Source of the DNA: Pseudomonas sp. UBA6562 | Lineage (GTDB): Bacteria > Pseudomonadota > Gammaproteobacteria > Pseudomonadales > Pseudomonadaceae | Assembly (NCBI RefSeq): GCF_002434265.1 | Contig: NZ_DJJS01000007.1 | Coordinates: 142,994-206,993 of the forward strand | Direction of reading: 5' to 3' | Length of the DNA stretch: 64,000 bases | Part shown: one piece after another, positions 1-12,712 of the stretch | How the letters are laid out: every line of letters starts with the position of its first letter | Numbering within the stretch: the first letter of the stretch is position 1 | Notes under the pieces: generated by a model | Databases searched by the model: none | What the model saw: the letters and a program-made list of their open reading frames with translations, nothing else | What the model was told of the DNA's origin: nothing | Translations under genes and position numbers: made by a program

Positions 1-113
1 CAGGCTGTTTGCATTTGACTGTCCAGTATGGAGCGCGCCGCTCGTTTTTCGCATTAGCCAAGCGACATGGGAGCGCTCCGAGAGCGTCCCTCATGCACAT
101 TGGCTGACCGCCC

Positions 114-3821
<3,708 letters not shown>

Positions 3822-3993
3822 GGCAAACTACCTGGTCGGGCGATATCAGAAGGTGCGCGATGATAGCAAAGTTGCATGGTTTTTAGACGCCGTGCCCTTT
3901 TGCATGAATAACACTCACGTTGACGCACCCGAGCCATTTACCTTTTGCGACTGTCCATACCTGATGGCCATTTAGAACCAGGACTTCCCCTAC

Positions 3994-6306
3994 ATGATCC
4001 ACCGTTCATTAGCCGCCTTCGTCGCCTGCGCCGTCGTTGCGCTGTGCGGCACGCCGGCGTTGGCCCAGGGCCTTGCGAGCAGCCCTTCGATTTCCTATAC
4101 GCGCGACATCCAGCCGATCTTCACCGAGAAGTGCGTGGCCTGCCATGCCTGCAACGACGCCGCCTGCCAGCTCAACCTCGGCAGTGTCGAGGGTGCCCTG
4201 CGCGGCGGCTCGAAGATGCCGGTGTATCAAGGCGAGCGACGTACCGCCGCCCCGACCACACGGCTGTTCTATGACGCCGTCGACGAAGACGGCTGGCGCA
4301 AGAAGGGCTTCTATTCGGTGCTCGACAACCAGGGCAGTCAAGCGGCCTTGATGGCGCGCATGCTCGAACTCGGCCACAAGACGCCACTGACGCCCAATGC
4401 GAAGATCCCCGACGACATCGTCCTGGGCCTGAACCGCACCAACATGTGCCCGGCGCCGCAGGAGTTCGACGCCTATGCCGGCGCGCACCCGAAAGAGGGC
4501 ATGCCGCTGGCCGTCACAGGCCTCACCGACCAGCAATACCAGACATTGCAACGCTGGCTGGCGGCCGGTGCGCCGGTCGATTCCACGGCACTCGAACCCA
4601 TCGCCGTCGAAGCACGGCAGATCGCCGACTGGGAGGCCTTGCTCAACCGTCCAGGCGCCAGTGAAGCGTTGGCAGGGCGCTGGTTGTACGAGCACCTGTT
4701 CCTAGCCCACATGTACTTCGAAGGCGGCAAGGCAGGGCACTTCTTCCAGTGGGTACGCTCACGCACGCCACCGGGCAAGGCCATCGATATCATCGCCAGC
4801 CGTCGCCCGAACGATCCACCGGGCGGCGACTTCTATTACCGCCTGGTCCCGGTCAAGGGCGTGATCGTGCACAAGACCCACATCACTTACCCGCTGAACG
4901 CAGCCAAGCTGGCGCGGGTCAAGCAGCTGTTCTACGCCGGCGACTGGCAGGTGACGGCGCTGCCCGGCTATGGGCCGCAACGCCGCGCCAACCCGTTCGA
5001 AACCTTCGAAGCCATTCCGGCCCGCGCGCGCTATCAATTCATGCTCGACAACGCCGAGTACTTCGTCCGCACGTTCATTCGCGGGCCGGTCTGCCGCGGG
5101 CAGATCGCCACGGACGTGATCCGCGACCACTTCTGGGCGCTGTTCCAGGACCCCGACCAAGACCTGTACATTACCGATGCCCGCTACCGGGGCGAGGCCA
5201 CGCCCTTGCTGGCCATGCCCGGACAGATCGACGACGTGGGCAGCGTGCTGAGCCTGTGGCGCGCTTACCGCGACAAGCGCAACGCCTACGAAGGCCTGCG
5301 CCGCGATGCTTACGCCGCAGCGCCGGCGCCGACCTGGGCCACGCTGTGGACGGGCAACGACAACGCGCTGCTGAGCATCTTCCGCCATTTCGACAGCGCC
5401 ACGGTGAACAAGGGCCTGATCGGCGACGTGCCGCAGACCACCTGGTTGTTCGACTACCCGCTGCTGGAGCGCACCTATTACCAGTTGGCGGTCAACTTCG
5501 ACGTGTTCGGCAACCTGTCGCACCAATTGCAGACCCGACTGTACTTCGACCTGATCCGCAACGGCGCCGAAGTCAACTTCCTGCGCCTGATGCCGGCCGA
5601 CAAGCGCAACGCGATCCTCGGCGACTGGTATCAGGACAGCGGCAAGATCAAGGTCTGGCTCGACTACGAAGACATCGACACCGATACCCGCAGTGGTCTG
5701 GCCCTGAGCGAGCACCACGCCGTGCGCGATTTCGGCCGGCAGTTGCTGCTGCGCACCCAGGGCCTGAACGTCGCGCCCGACCCGATCAACCGTTGCACCG
5801 GTGCCTTCTGTTCGCGACCGGACCAGCCGCAAGCCTTCCGCAATGCCGAGCAGTCGCTCAGCCGTCTGCTCTCGCGCCCGGCCGCGGGCCTGAAGATCAT
5901 CGACCAGTTGCCCGAAGCGACGCTGTTGCGGATCCAGGCGCCGGACGGCCAGCGCCAGGTCTACAGCCTGCTGCGCAACCGCGCCCACAGCAACGTCGCC
6001 TTCCTGCTCGGCGAGGCCTATCGCTACCAGCCGGGGCTCGACACCTTGACGCTGTACCCCGGCGTGCTCACCAGCTATCCGAACTTCATCTTCAACGTGC
6101 CCACGGGCGAAGTGCCGGCCTTCGTCGACGCCTTGCAGGCCGCGCGCGACGACAAGGCGCAATTCGAGCGCGTGGTGCAGCGCTGGGGCATACGTCGTTC
6201 GCACCCGCAGTTCTGGGAATACTTCCACGACATGAGCCGCTTCATCGAAGAAACCGAGCCGGTGGAGACCGGTGTGCTCGATATGAACCGCTACGAAAAC
6301 CTGTGA
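3994..6306 (+). CDS. cti: Fatty acid cis/trans isomerase
   Basis: This is a periplasmic haem protein that converts cis-unsaturated membrane fatty acids to trans, stiffening the membrane under solvent or heat stress. It is typical of P. putida and relatives. The 770-residue product has an N-terminal signal peptide ending near ALAQ and a CxxCH haem-binding motif at Cys47-Cys50-His51, within CVACHAC. The rest is collinear with the known family by recognition of conserved blocks such as the C-terminal FWEYFHDMSRFIEETEP stretch. It is divergent from metH, as in other Pseudomonas genomes. No regulator site was identified, and the enzyme is known to act constitutively. Confidence 0.95.
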   Translation: MIHRSLAAFVACAVVALCGTPALAQGLASSPSISYTRDIQPIFTEKCVACHACNDAACQLNLGSVEGALRGGSKMPVYQGERRTAAPTTRLFYDAVDEDGWRKKGFYSVLDNQGSQAALMARMLELGHKTPLTPNAKIPDDIVLGLNRTNMCPAPQEFDAYAGAHPKEGMPLAVTGLTDQQYQTLQRWLAAGAPVDSTALEPIAVEARQIADWEALLNRPGASEALAGRWLYEHLFLAHMYFEGGKAGHFFQWVRSRTPPGKAIDIIASRRPNDPPGGDFYYRLVPVKGVIVHKTHITYPLNAAKLARVKQLFYAGDWQVTALPGYGPQRRANPFETFEAIPARARYQFMLDNAEYFVRTFIRGPVCRGQIATDVIRDHFWALFQDPDQDLYITDARYRGEATPLLAMPGQIDDVGSVLSLWRAYRDKRNAYEGLRRDAYAAAPAPTWATLWTGNDNALLSIFRHFDSATVNKGLIGDVPQTTWLFDYPLLERTYYQLAVNFDVFGNLSHQLQTRLYFDLIRNGAEVNFLRLMPADKRNAILGDWYQDSGKIKVWLDYEDIDTDTRSGLALSEHHAVRDFGRQLLLRTQGLNVAPDPINRCTGAFCSRPDQPQAFRNAEQSLSRLLSRPAAGLKIIDQLPEATLLRIQAPDGQRQVYSLLRNRAHSNVAFLLGEAYRYQPGLDTLTLYPGVLTSYPNFIFNVPTGEVPAFVDALQAARDDKAQFERVVQRWGIRRSHPQFWEYFHDMSRFIEETEPVETGVLDMNRYENL

Positions 6307-6348
6307 AGGGGTGGCGGGGAGGGTACTGACCTTTCGCGGAGTACTGCG

Positions 6349-6419
6349 GTCGTAGGCATGTGGTCGTCCTGCCGAGTCAGCTTTTTCAGCGCTCGGCAGG
6401 GCAGTAATGCACTTACGAC
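6349..6419. repeat. Long imperfect palindrome between cti and acyltransferase gene
   Basis: The ends GTCGTA and TACGAC are complementary, GCAT pairs with ATGC inside them, and a central 9-bp stem CCTGCCGAG/CTCGGCAGG closes on a loop with a short T-run. The element fills most of the cti-acyltransferase gap. It could be a transcription attenuator, an mRNA-stabilising structure or a REP-like repeat. Copy number in the genome cannot be judged here, and no second copy was noticed in this window. Confidence 0.5.
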
Positions 6420-6431
6420 GTAGGAACACGC

Positions 6432-7454
6432 ATGCTGTATTCCCTCCAAGCACTGCGGGCGTTCGCCGCCTGGGTGGTGGTCTGCCACCACTTCATGCAA
6501 ATCTTCTTCGACTTCCATGCCTCCAGCCCGTTGGGCCGCCTGTTCACCGAGCGCGGTGCGGTGGGGGTCGACATCTTCTTCGTCATCAGCGGGCTGGTGA
6601 TCTACCTGTCGACCCGCGACAAGGCCATCGCACCGCGACAGTTCATGCTTCAGCGCCTGCTGCGCATCGTGCCGGCCTACTGGTTTTACACGGGACTGAT
6701 GGCCTTGTTGCTGTTCTGCGCCAGTCGCTGGATGCCGCATCAGACGTTCGAGTGGCAACACTTGGTGTTGTCGCTGTTATTCATTCCGGCAGAAAACCCG
6801 GGTGGTTTCGGTTTGTACCCGACCCTCAACGTGGGGTGGACGCTGAATTTCGAGATGTTCTTCTATGGTCTGTTCGCCTTGGCCTTCTTCGTGCGCCAGC
6901 GCCATCAGCTGATATTGGTCGCGGTGGCGTTACTGCTGGCCAGTGAAGTGTTGGGGCGTCTGGGCGTGGTGAGCCGTTTCTACAACAACAGCATCATCTA
7001 TGAATTCCTGCTCGGCATCGGCATTGGCGTGGTCTACCGCCGCGGTCTGTTGCGCGAGGGGCTGTGGCTGCCGCTGGCCGTGCTGGCCGTCGCCGGTTAC
7101 GCCATCTACCGGTTGGACGCGTCTGATCGCCTGCTGCACTGGGGGCTGCCGAGCGCGCTGGTGGTGATGGCCTTCATCGCGTTGGAACCCTATTTCCGTG
7201 GTAATCAGGTGCTGAAAACGCTGGGCGACTGTTCTTATTCGGTATACCTGATCCATGTATTGGTGCTGTGGGCCGGTTGGCTCTTGAGCCAGCGCTTGCA
7301 GCTCGATCCCTATCTGGTCTTCGCTTTGTGCGTGCCACTCATCGCCCTGGCTTCGTGGGTCAGCTACCAGTGGCTGGAGCGCGGACTGTACCGGCGTGGT
7401 CGGGCCTGGCTCGAGGCGCGCAGCCAGTCGAGCCAGGCGCCGGCGCTTTCCTGA
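6432..7454 (+). CDS. Acyltransferase 3 family membrane protein
   Basis: This is a 340-residue integral membrane protein of the acyltransferase 3 (OafA/NodX/ExoZ-like) family, which O-acylates surface sugars such as O-antigen or exopolysaccharide. The family hallmarks are visible: an N-terminal LQALRAFAAWVVVCHH block with the conserved Arg and His, then VGVDIFFVISGLVIY, and about ten hydrophobic segments ending in SYSVYLIHVLVLW. The ATG at 6432 leads straight into the conserved N-terminus, so a longer start is unnecessary. The substrate cannot be told from sequence. It follows cti on the same strand across a strongly structured spacer, so it may or may not be cotranscribed. Confidence 0.9.
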   Translation: MLYSLQALRAFAAWVVVCHHFMQIFFDFHASSPLGRLFTERGAVGVDIFFVISGLVIYLSTRDKAIAPRQFMLQRLLRIVPAYWFYTGLMALLLFCASRWMPHQTFEWQHLVLSLLFIPAENPGGFGLYPTLNVGWTLNFEMFFYGLFALAFFVRQRHQLILVAVALLLASEVLGRLGVVSRFYNNSIIYEFLLGIGIGVVYRRGLLREGLWLPLAVLAVAGYAIYRLDASDRLLHWGLPSALVVMAFIALEPYFRGNQVLKTLGDCSYSVYLIHVLVLWAGWLLSQRLQLDPYLVFALCVPLIALASWVSYQWLERGLYRRGRAWLEARSQSSQAPALS

Positions 7455-7524
7455 GTCAAATGCTAGGACTTTGTCCGCCGCGCCGGTTTGGCGTACACTG
7501 CCGGCAAGTCTGTGAGGAACCTAC

Positions 7525-8109
7525 ATGAGCGCTATAACCATTACCGACGCCGCCCATGACTACCTGGCCGATCTGCTGAGCAAGCAGAATACGCCCGGCA
7601 TTGGCATTCGCGTATTCATCACCCAGCCAGGCACCCAGTACGCCGAGACGTGCATTGCCTACTGCAAGCCGGGTGAAGAAAAACCTGAAGACACCGCCCT
7701 CGGGCTGAAAAGCTTCACGGCCTATATCGACGCCGTCAGCGAGCCGTTCCTCGAGGACGCCCTGGTCGACTACGCTACCGACCGCATGGGCGGCCAGCTG
7801 ACCATCAAGGCGCCGAACGCCAAAGTGCCGATGGTCAACGACGACAGCCCGCTCAACGAGCGTATCAATTACTACCTGCAGACCGAGATCAACCCGGGTC
7901 TGGCCAGCCATGGCGGCCAGGTCAGCCTGATCGAAGTGGTCGAGGATGGCATCGCCGTACTGCAGTTCGGTGGCGGTTGCCAGGGCTGCGGCCAGGCCGA
8001 CGTGACCCTCAAGGACGGTATCGAGCGCACCCTGCTCGAACGCGTGCCCGAGCTCAAAGGTGTGCGCGACGTCACCGACCATAGCCAGAAAGAAAACGCC
8101 TACTACTGA
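7525..8109 (+). CDS. nfuA: Fe/S biogenesis protein NfuA
   Basis: This is a cytosolic Fe-S carrier that receives [4Fe-4S] clusters and passes them to apo-enzymes, protecting against oxidative stress. The 194-residue protein has the NfuA layout: an N-terminal degenerate A-type scaffold domain, then a C-terminal Nfu domain with the cluster ligands Cys152 and Cys155 in GGGCQGCGQAD. A GAGGAA ribosome-binding site precedes ATG 7525. The position after cti is conserved in P. putida-type genomes. A terminator follows directly. Confidence 0.97.
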   Translation: MSAITITDAAHDYLADLLSKQNTPGIGIRVFITQPGTQYAETCIAYCKPGEEKPEDTALGLKSFTAYIDAVSEPFLEDALVDYATDRMGGQLTIKAPNAKVPMVNDDSPLNERINYYLQTEINPGLASHGGQVSLIEVVEDGIAVLQFGGGCQGCGQADVTLKDGIERTLLERVPELKGVRDVTDHSQKENAYY

Positions 8110-8128
8110 ATACTGAAAGCAGGCGAGC

Positions 8129-8162
8129 GCCGGAGTGGAGTTACCTCCCTCCGGCTTCTTTT
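8129..8162 (+). terminator. Intrinsic terminator after nfuA
   Basis: GCCGGAG (8129-8135) pairs with CTCCGGC (8149-8155), followed by TTCTTTTTG. An outer GCAGGC/GCCTGC pair can extend the stem. Confidence 0.8.
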
Positions 8163-8352
8163 TGCCTGCTCTTAGCAACAAACTGTTACCGGTTCAAGGG
8201 CTGCGACAACGGGTCGCGGGCCGTATTTGCGGGTCTTCCGGCCTGCTCGTAGCCCCATGGCTGGCCGTGCCCCAGGTGCCATGCAAGAATGCCTGCGGTT
8301 TTCCAGCCGGCCTCCTCGAAAGGTCGGCACCTTCCCTGTAAAGGATGGTTCC

Positions 8353-8961
8353 ATGACTGATCTGTTGACCCGGCGCGCCGTGGTAACCGGGATGAGCATC
8401 CTGGGTTTGGGCCTGCTGGCAGGCTGCAACCCGGCACGTGGGCTCGATTTCAAATACGGCAAGAACATGAGCAATGAGATCCTGGGGCGCAAGTTCAGCC
8501 TCAAGGACACTCAGGGCAATGTGCGTACCCTGTCGAGCTTCTATGGCAGCATGCCGATGATCTTCTTCGGCTTCACCCAATGCCCGGCCATCTGCCCGAC
8601 CACCCTGGCGCGCGCGGCGCAGATCCGCAGCCTGCTGCGCGGCCGCGACCGCGACCTGTTCCAGGTGGTGTTCATTACCCTGGACCCCGAGCGCGATACT
8701 CCGCAAGTGCTTGATGCCTACGTCAAAGCCTTCGACCCGTCGTTCGTCGCGCTCACGGGCACCCCGGAAGAAATCGATCAAGTGGCCAGGGAGTTCCGGG
8801 TGTTCTACGAGAAGGTCCCGACCGGCGACACCTACACCATCTCTCATTCGTCCACCAGCTATGTGTACGACACACGTGGCACTCTACGCCTGAGCCTGGG
8901 CCACTCCTTGAACGCCAAGGAATGCGCCGAAGACTTGGCCACCCTGATGGAGATTTGCTAA
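8353..8961 (+). CDS. SCO1/SenC family copper-binding protein
   Basis: This is a membrane-anchored thioredoxin-fold protein that supplies or reduces copper during assembly of the CuA site of cytochrome c oxidase. The 202-residue protein has a lipoprotein-type N-terminus with lipobox Cys25 (GLLAGC) preceded by an Arg pair. It carries the copper ligands Cys77-x3-Cys81 (CPAICP) and His165 in SHSSTSY. The start at ATG 8353 was chosen because it gives a proper signal sequence and is preceded by an AAAGGA ribosome-binding site; longer in-frame starts add unstructured sequence. It overlaps the next gene by one base (TAATG), and the pairing with PCuAC supports a copper-delivery operon. Confidence 0.93.
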   Translation: MTDLLTRRAVVTGMSILGLGLLAGCNPARGLDFKYGKNMSNEILGRKFSLKDTQGNVRTLSSFYGSMPMIFFGFTQCPAICPTTLARAAQIRSLLRGRDRDLFQVVFITLDPERDTPQVLDAYVKAFDPSFVALTGTPEEIDQVAREFRVFYEKVPTGDTYTISHSSTSYVYDTRGTLRLSLGHSLNAKECAEDLATLMEIC

Positions 8962-9449
8962 TGGCTGTTTCCCTGCAACCGATCAAACGCGGTCTGGCCG
9001 CCGTTGCGCTGTTGAGCCTCACGCTGCCGGCCTTGGCGCAGACCACCGTGAGCGACGTCTGGGTACGCGCCAGTGTGCCGCAGCAGCAGTCGACCGGCGC
9101 GTTCATGACCCTGACTGCCGATGCCGACAGCAAGCTGGTGGACGTGGCGTCGCCTGTGGCCAAGACCGTGCAGGTGCACGAGATGACCATGAACGGCGAT
9201 GTCATGGGCATGCGCCAGGTGCAAGCCGTCCCGTTGCCGGCTGGCAAGGCCGTCCATCTGGACCCAAACGGTTATCACGTGATGTTGATGGGCCTCAACG
9301 GGCAGGTGAAGGAGGGCGAATCCGTGCCGCTGACCCTGACCATCGAAGATGCCAAGGGCGCCAAGGAAACCGTTCAGGTGCAGGCCGAGGTTCGTCCGCT
9401 GACCGCCGAGGCGGGTGCTGGACACGACCACATGCACATGAAGCACTGA
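8961..9449 (+). CDS. Periplasmic copper chaperone PCuAC
   Basis: This 162-residue periplasmic protein binds Cu(I) and works with SCO in loading CuA of the terminal oxidase. A cleavable signal peptide ends at ALAQ. The Met/His copper motif of the family is visible: VHEMTM, then the following methionines in DVMGM, and later GYHVMLMGL. The His/Met-rich tail GHDHMHMKH is a further copper-binding feature seen in some members. Translation is coupled to the SCO gene through the TAATG overlap, and a bidirectional terminator follows. Confidence 0.95.
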   Translation: MAVSLQPIKRGLAAVALLSLTLPALAQTTVSDVWVRASVPQQQSTGAFMTLTADADSKLVDVASPVAKTVQVHEMTMNGDVMGMRQVQAVPLPAGKAVHLDPNGYHVMLMGLNGQVKEGESVPLTLTIEDAKGAKETVQVQAEVRPLTAEAGAGHDHMHMKH

Positions 9450-9455
9450 AGCAAA

Positions 9456-9481
9456 AAGGGCCGCATCAGCGGCCCTTCTCG
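9456..9481. terminator. Bidirectional intrinsic terminator
   Basis: AAGGGCCGC (9456-9464) pairs with GCGGCCCTT (9469-9477), with an A-run on the left that becomes a T-run on the minus strand. It lies between the convergent PCuAC gene and the small minus-strand gene. Confidence 0.75.
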
Positions 9482-9494
9482 ATTGCGCCCGCGT

Positions 9495-9722
9495 TCAACT
9501 GCGAAAGCGCGGTATGGGCCTGTCCAGGCTCAGCGAAGTCAAGGCCTTGCGCACCTGCGCTTCGTCGGCCTCCAAGGCCTTGAGGCTGGCGCGGATCTTT
9601 CCGGCCGCAGGCACATCGCCTTGTTTGTCGATCCAGTTGGCGATCTCTTTGCAGGCACTGCTCAAACAGGCTTGGCGCTGGTTCATCAGCGAAAGAAGCG
9701 TGGTGATCTGTTTTTCGGACAT
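9495..9722 (-). CDS. Small conserved helical protein, function unknown
   Basis: This is a 75-residue, charged, probably all-helical cytosolic protein with two Cys near residues 19 and 24 (ACLSSACKEI). It has no signal peptide. It is convergent with the PCuAC gene and shares its terminator. I do not recognise a named family. Its position beside the SCO/PCuAC genes matches P. putida-type genomes, which supports a real gene. Confidence 0.65.
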   Translation of the reverse strand: MSEKQITTLLSLMNQRQACLSSACKEIANWIDKQGDVPAAGKIRASLKALEADEAQVRKALTSLSLDRPIPRFRS

Positions 9723-9867
9723 GGCGAAATCCTCCGATTAGCTCATGCAGTGTAGTAGAGAATTTCCACGGCAATCGCGCACTAGGGATGACGCCCGCGA
9801 TATCGCCAGCGGCCCGCCGCCCCGGCATTGCCATCGCGCCATTGGCGTCTTCGCCCATGCCTGCTGC

Positions 9868-10698
9868 CTACACGATGCAGGCCTCACGATACATCCCGGG
9901 GGTGACGCCATACGCCTGCTTGAACTGTCGAGTCAGATGGCTCTGGTCGGCATAGCCCAAGGCGAACGCCACCTCCGAGGCTGGCATGCCGCCTTTGAGG
10001 AACGCTCGCGCCCGACTCAGGCGCCGTTGCTTGAGCCAGGCATGCGGCGGCAGGCCGGTGGCCTGGCGGAACACTCGGGCGAAATGGAACGGCGAAAGGT
10101 TGACTGCGGCAGCCAACGTTTCCAGTGACGGCGGATCTGCCAAGTGGTTTTCCAACAGTTCGCGGGCACGCGCTACGGCAAGCGGCTCACGGCCAGGCGG
10201 CGCCAGGTCGGCGCAGTGACCGTGGCGTTGCACCAGTGCCAAGACCGCCTGACGCCAGGCGGTCTGTTGTTGCAACGCGCTGGCGCCTGCTTCGCACAAT
10301 CGGTGCAAGTCGCCGAAAGCCAGGGACAATGCCGGGTCCTGGATCACGCTTTGCTTGAACAGCGGCAGGCCGTGGTGAGTCAGCTCCAGCTCGTCCAGCA
10401 CCCCGGTAACGCGCGTATGTTCCGGATAGAACCCCCGGTAGCGCCAGCCGCTCTCGTGGGCCGTGGCTCCGGTGTGCAGTTCGTCAGGGTTGATCAGCAC
10501 CATGCTGCCCACGGGCGCCAGGTGCTCGCTGCCGCGATGCCAGAAACGTTGTGCGCCCGATTCGATTACGGTAAACACATAGCCCTCATGGACATGTGGG
10601 GCGAAGCGCTGCTGAACATAACGTGCATGCAGCATCTCGACATCACCCAGCGCCGGTGCCTGCCACAGGTGGGTCTGCTCGCGACCGGGAGTGCTCAT
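9868..10698 (-). CDS. AraC family transcriptional regulator
   Basis: This is a 276-residue regulator with an N-terminal cupin-like sensor domain (HEGYVFTVIESGAQRF, then VLINPDELHTG) and a C-terminal pair of helix-turn-helix motifs. The second HTH is marked by EVAFALGYADQSHLTRQFKQ and GVTPGMYR. Its start overlaps the end of azlD by four bases (ATGA), so azlC, azlD and this regulator form one translationally coupled operon. It probably controls that amino-acid exporter. The inducer is not evident. Confidence 0.9.
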   Translation of the reverse strand: MSTPGREQTHLWQAPALGDVEMLHARYVQQRFAPHVHEGYVFTVIESGAQRFWHRGSEHLAPVGSMVLINPDELHTGATAHESGWRYRGFYPEHTRVTGVLDELELTHHGLPLFKQSVIQDPALSLAFGDLHRLCEAGASALQQQTAWRQAVLALVQRHGHCADLAPPGREPLAVARARELLENHLADPPSLETLAAAVNLSPFHFARVFRQATGLPPHAWLKQRRLSRARAFLKGGMPASEVAFALGYADQSHLTRQFKQAYGVTPGMYREACIV

Positions 10699-11009
10699 GA
10701 CAACCCGCTGCGCAGCGCAAGGAACACCAGCATGCTGGCGAGCACACTCAGCAACACGCTACGGGTCACGAGCACCAGTACTGCGACGACCCCCGCCCCC
10801 AGCAGGTAAGGGTTGAGTAGGCTCACGGCCAATCGATGTTCCTGCAGAAATACGATCGGCCCGCAGATCGCAGTGAGCATGCCGGGTACGGCAAAGCCCA
10901 GGAACTGTCGGGCGTTGGCGGTCAGGCGCAGCGGCAGGCGCGGTTCCAGAAAGGCGTAGCGGTTGATAAACACCGCAGCGCCCATGGCGAAGATCAGCAG
11001 CCAGATCAT
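10695..11009 (-). CDS. AzlD family branched-chain amino acid exporter subunit
   Basis: This is a 104-residue membrane protein with about four hydrophobic segments and the AzlD hallmark FINRYAFLEP. It pairs with AzlC to export branched-chain or related amino acids. The start at 11009 overlaps the azlC stop by four bases (ATGA), which defines the N-terminus MIWLLIFAMG. A longer in-frame reading upstream is only a shadow of azlC. The 3' end overlaps the araC-type gene start. Confidence 0.9.
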   Translation of the reverse strand: MIWLLIFAMGAAVFINRYAFLEPRLPLRLTANARQFLGFAVPGMLTAICGPIVFLQEHRLAVSLLNPYLLGAGVVAVLVLVTRSVLLSVLASMLVFLALRSGLS

Positions 11010-11704
11010 GTGTGCGCTCCAGACAGTTTTTGCCAGATGAAACCTGCGGCCATGCCAAGCAGGCCAGCTGCGACCAAGGCCGTTTCCCAATGCCAGTGGC
11101 TGAACAGCACCGAGCAGAACAGTGAGACGGCGACACAGACCAAAGTCGCTGCGCAGCGAACCCGTGGCGCGATCAGCGCGACGAAGGTGGCGACGATAGA
11201 GAAGTCCAAGCCCAACCGGTCGAGGTGCGGGATACTTTGCCCCAGCACGATACCGGCCAGGGTAAACAGGTTCCAGGCCACATAGAACGTCAGCCCCACG
11301 CCCAGCGCATACCAGCGGTCGAACTGCTGCCGGTCCTGATGGCTGGTCAGTGCGAAGAGTTCGTCCGTGAGCAGAAAGCCCAGGCCTAGGCGCCAGCGCA
11401 AGGGTTGATCGGACAGCAGCGGGCGCATCGACAATCCGTAGAGCAGGTGTTGTGAAGTCAGCAGCAACGTCGTGAGCAGGATCGACAGCAGGCCTGCGCC
11501 GCCCTTGAGCATGCCGATCGCGACCAGTTGCGCCGCACCGGCGAAGACGATGGCCGATAGGCCCTGTGCCTGCCACGCACTGAGCTCGGCTTCGATCGCC
11601 ATGGAGCCGGCCAGTAGGCCCCAAGGCGCTACTGCGAGCGATAGCGGCAATATGGCAACGCTGCCTTTGAGGAAGGCGGTGCGGGCATGGGCGGGGGTGG
11701 GCAT
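11006..11704 (-). CDS. AzlC family amino acid exporter large subunit
   Basis: This is a 232-residue integral membrane protein of the AzlC/YgaZ family, the large subunit of a two-component exporter for branched-chain amino acids. The family signature VAPWGLLAGSMAIEAELS is near the N-terminus, followed by FAGAAQLVAIGML and LLLTSQHLLYGLSMRP. The start at ATG 11704 (MPTPAHARTAF) is preferred; an upstream in-frame ATG at 11746 would add 14 residues of unlikely sequence. It is the first gene of the azlC-azlD-araC operon. Confidence 0.92.
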   Translation of the reverse strand: MPTPAHARTAFLKGSVAILPLSLAVAPWGLLAGSMAIEAELSAWQAQGLSAIVFAGAAQLVAIGMLKGGAGLLSILLTTLLLTSQHLLYGLSMRPLLSDQPLRWRLGLGFLLTDELFALTSHQDRQQFDRWYALGVGLTFYVAWNLFTLAGIVLGQSIPHLDRLGLDFSIVATFVALIAPRVRCAATLVCVAVSLFCSVLFSHWHWETALVAAGLLGMAAGFIWQKLSGAHT

Positions 11705-11786
11705 GGGTGCGGCTCGTCGACAAAGAAGTCCAGCATGCGCCCACAAGACCGTCCCTGGCTTGAACGATCTTGCTCACATCGCCCGC

Positions 11787-12479
11787 TCAGCGGTAACTGG
11801 TCAGGCGTTGCTGGGCAGTCGCGCAACCATTGATTTCGACGGCTTTCTGCCAGAGCGCCTGGCGGCGGGTGGGGTCCAGGTCGCCGAGCAGACGGTAGAT
11901 CTCGGCCTGGAAGTCGCGCTGCCCGCCCCACAGCATGGCCAACCCCTGTGGCTGCTTGCGGCTGCATGCCAGCACGGCGGCCGGCTGTGGGTAGTAGGCG
12001 GCATACAGGGTCGCCATGCCGGGTAGGGCATCGAGCGCTTCGCGATAGGCTGGGCTGCCGTTATAAGGTGGGCACCACGTGGCGATGGCCGAGGCCGGCG
12101 GTGCAAAACCCTGGCTCAAGCTTTCTTCGAGCAGCGGGCAAGCTGCATCGGGGATTTCGGCGGCCGGCAGGTAGGTCATGTAGTACAGGGCCAGACGGTA
12201 TTTGGCCACAGGGTGGCCCAGGGCTACCGATTTCTTCAGCAAGGCCACGGCAGTGGGAAGCGTATGGGCCATGGCCTGACCCTGGCGGCTCAATTCCGGG
12301 TCTTGGGCGGCTGTCGGCAGCAGTGCGCTGTTCTCGCTCTGCGCATCGGCCTGTTCCAATAGCGGCAATGCCTGCCGGTAGAGCAGGTCGGCATGGGCAT
12401 CGATCTTGACCTCCAGCGCTTGCGCGGCCATCGGCATGCACAGCGCGAACAACCATGGCATGGCCAGGCAGCGCGTCAC
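11787..12479 (-). CDS. Secreted Sel1/TPR-like repeat protein
   Basis: This is a 230-residue protein with an N-terminal signal peptide (LFALCMPMAAQALE) and short helical-hairpin repeats resembling Sel1/tetratricopeptide units, such as AVALLKKSVALGHPVAKYRLALYY. It is probably periplasmic and mediates protein contacts. The start is GTG 12479 with a GAGG site upstream; an ATG at 12461 is an alternative. Four Cys residues in the mature part could form disulfides. No specific function is recognised. Confidence 0.75.
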   Translation of the reverse strand: MTRCLAMPWLFALCMPMAAQALEVKIDAHADLLYRQALPLLEQADAQSENSALLPTAAQDPELSRQGQAMAHTLPTAVALLKKSVALGHPVAKYRLALYYMTYLPAAEIPDAACPLLEESLSQGFAPPASAIATWCPPYNGSPAYREALDALPGMATLYAAYYPQPAAVLACSRKQPQGLAMLWGGQRDFQAEIYRLLGDLDPTRRQALWQKAVEINGCATAQQRLTSYR

Positions 12480-12712
12480 TGGACGGCCTCGGGCAGGCGC
12501 GGTCGGCCTGAGGTCAATGGAGCGTCGGCGATGGGGAAGTTCATGAATGACAAACGTGTGCCTCGGGCCGGACTGAACTGCCGCGTATTCTAGCCACGCT
12601 TTGCGTCTCGCCGAAAGATGGGGGCGATGGAATCAGACGAGCTCACCAGTACTACGGTGTGCGATACGGCCTGGCAGCCCCAAAGGTTGCCTGCGAAGCC
12701 CTATGGCCGCAA

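Noticed and set aside
8170..8352. Possible cobalamin or other riboswitch upstream of the SCO gene
   Set aside because: The region is GC-rich and can fold, but no B12-box or other conserved riboswitch core was recognised.
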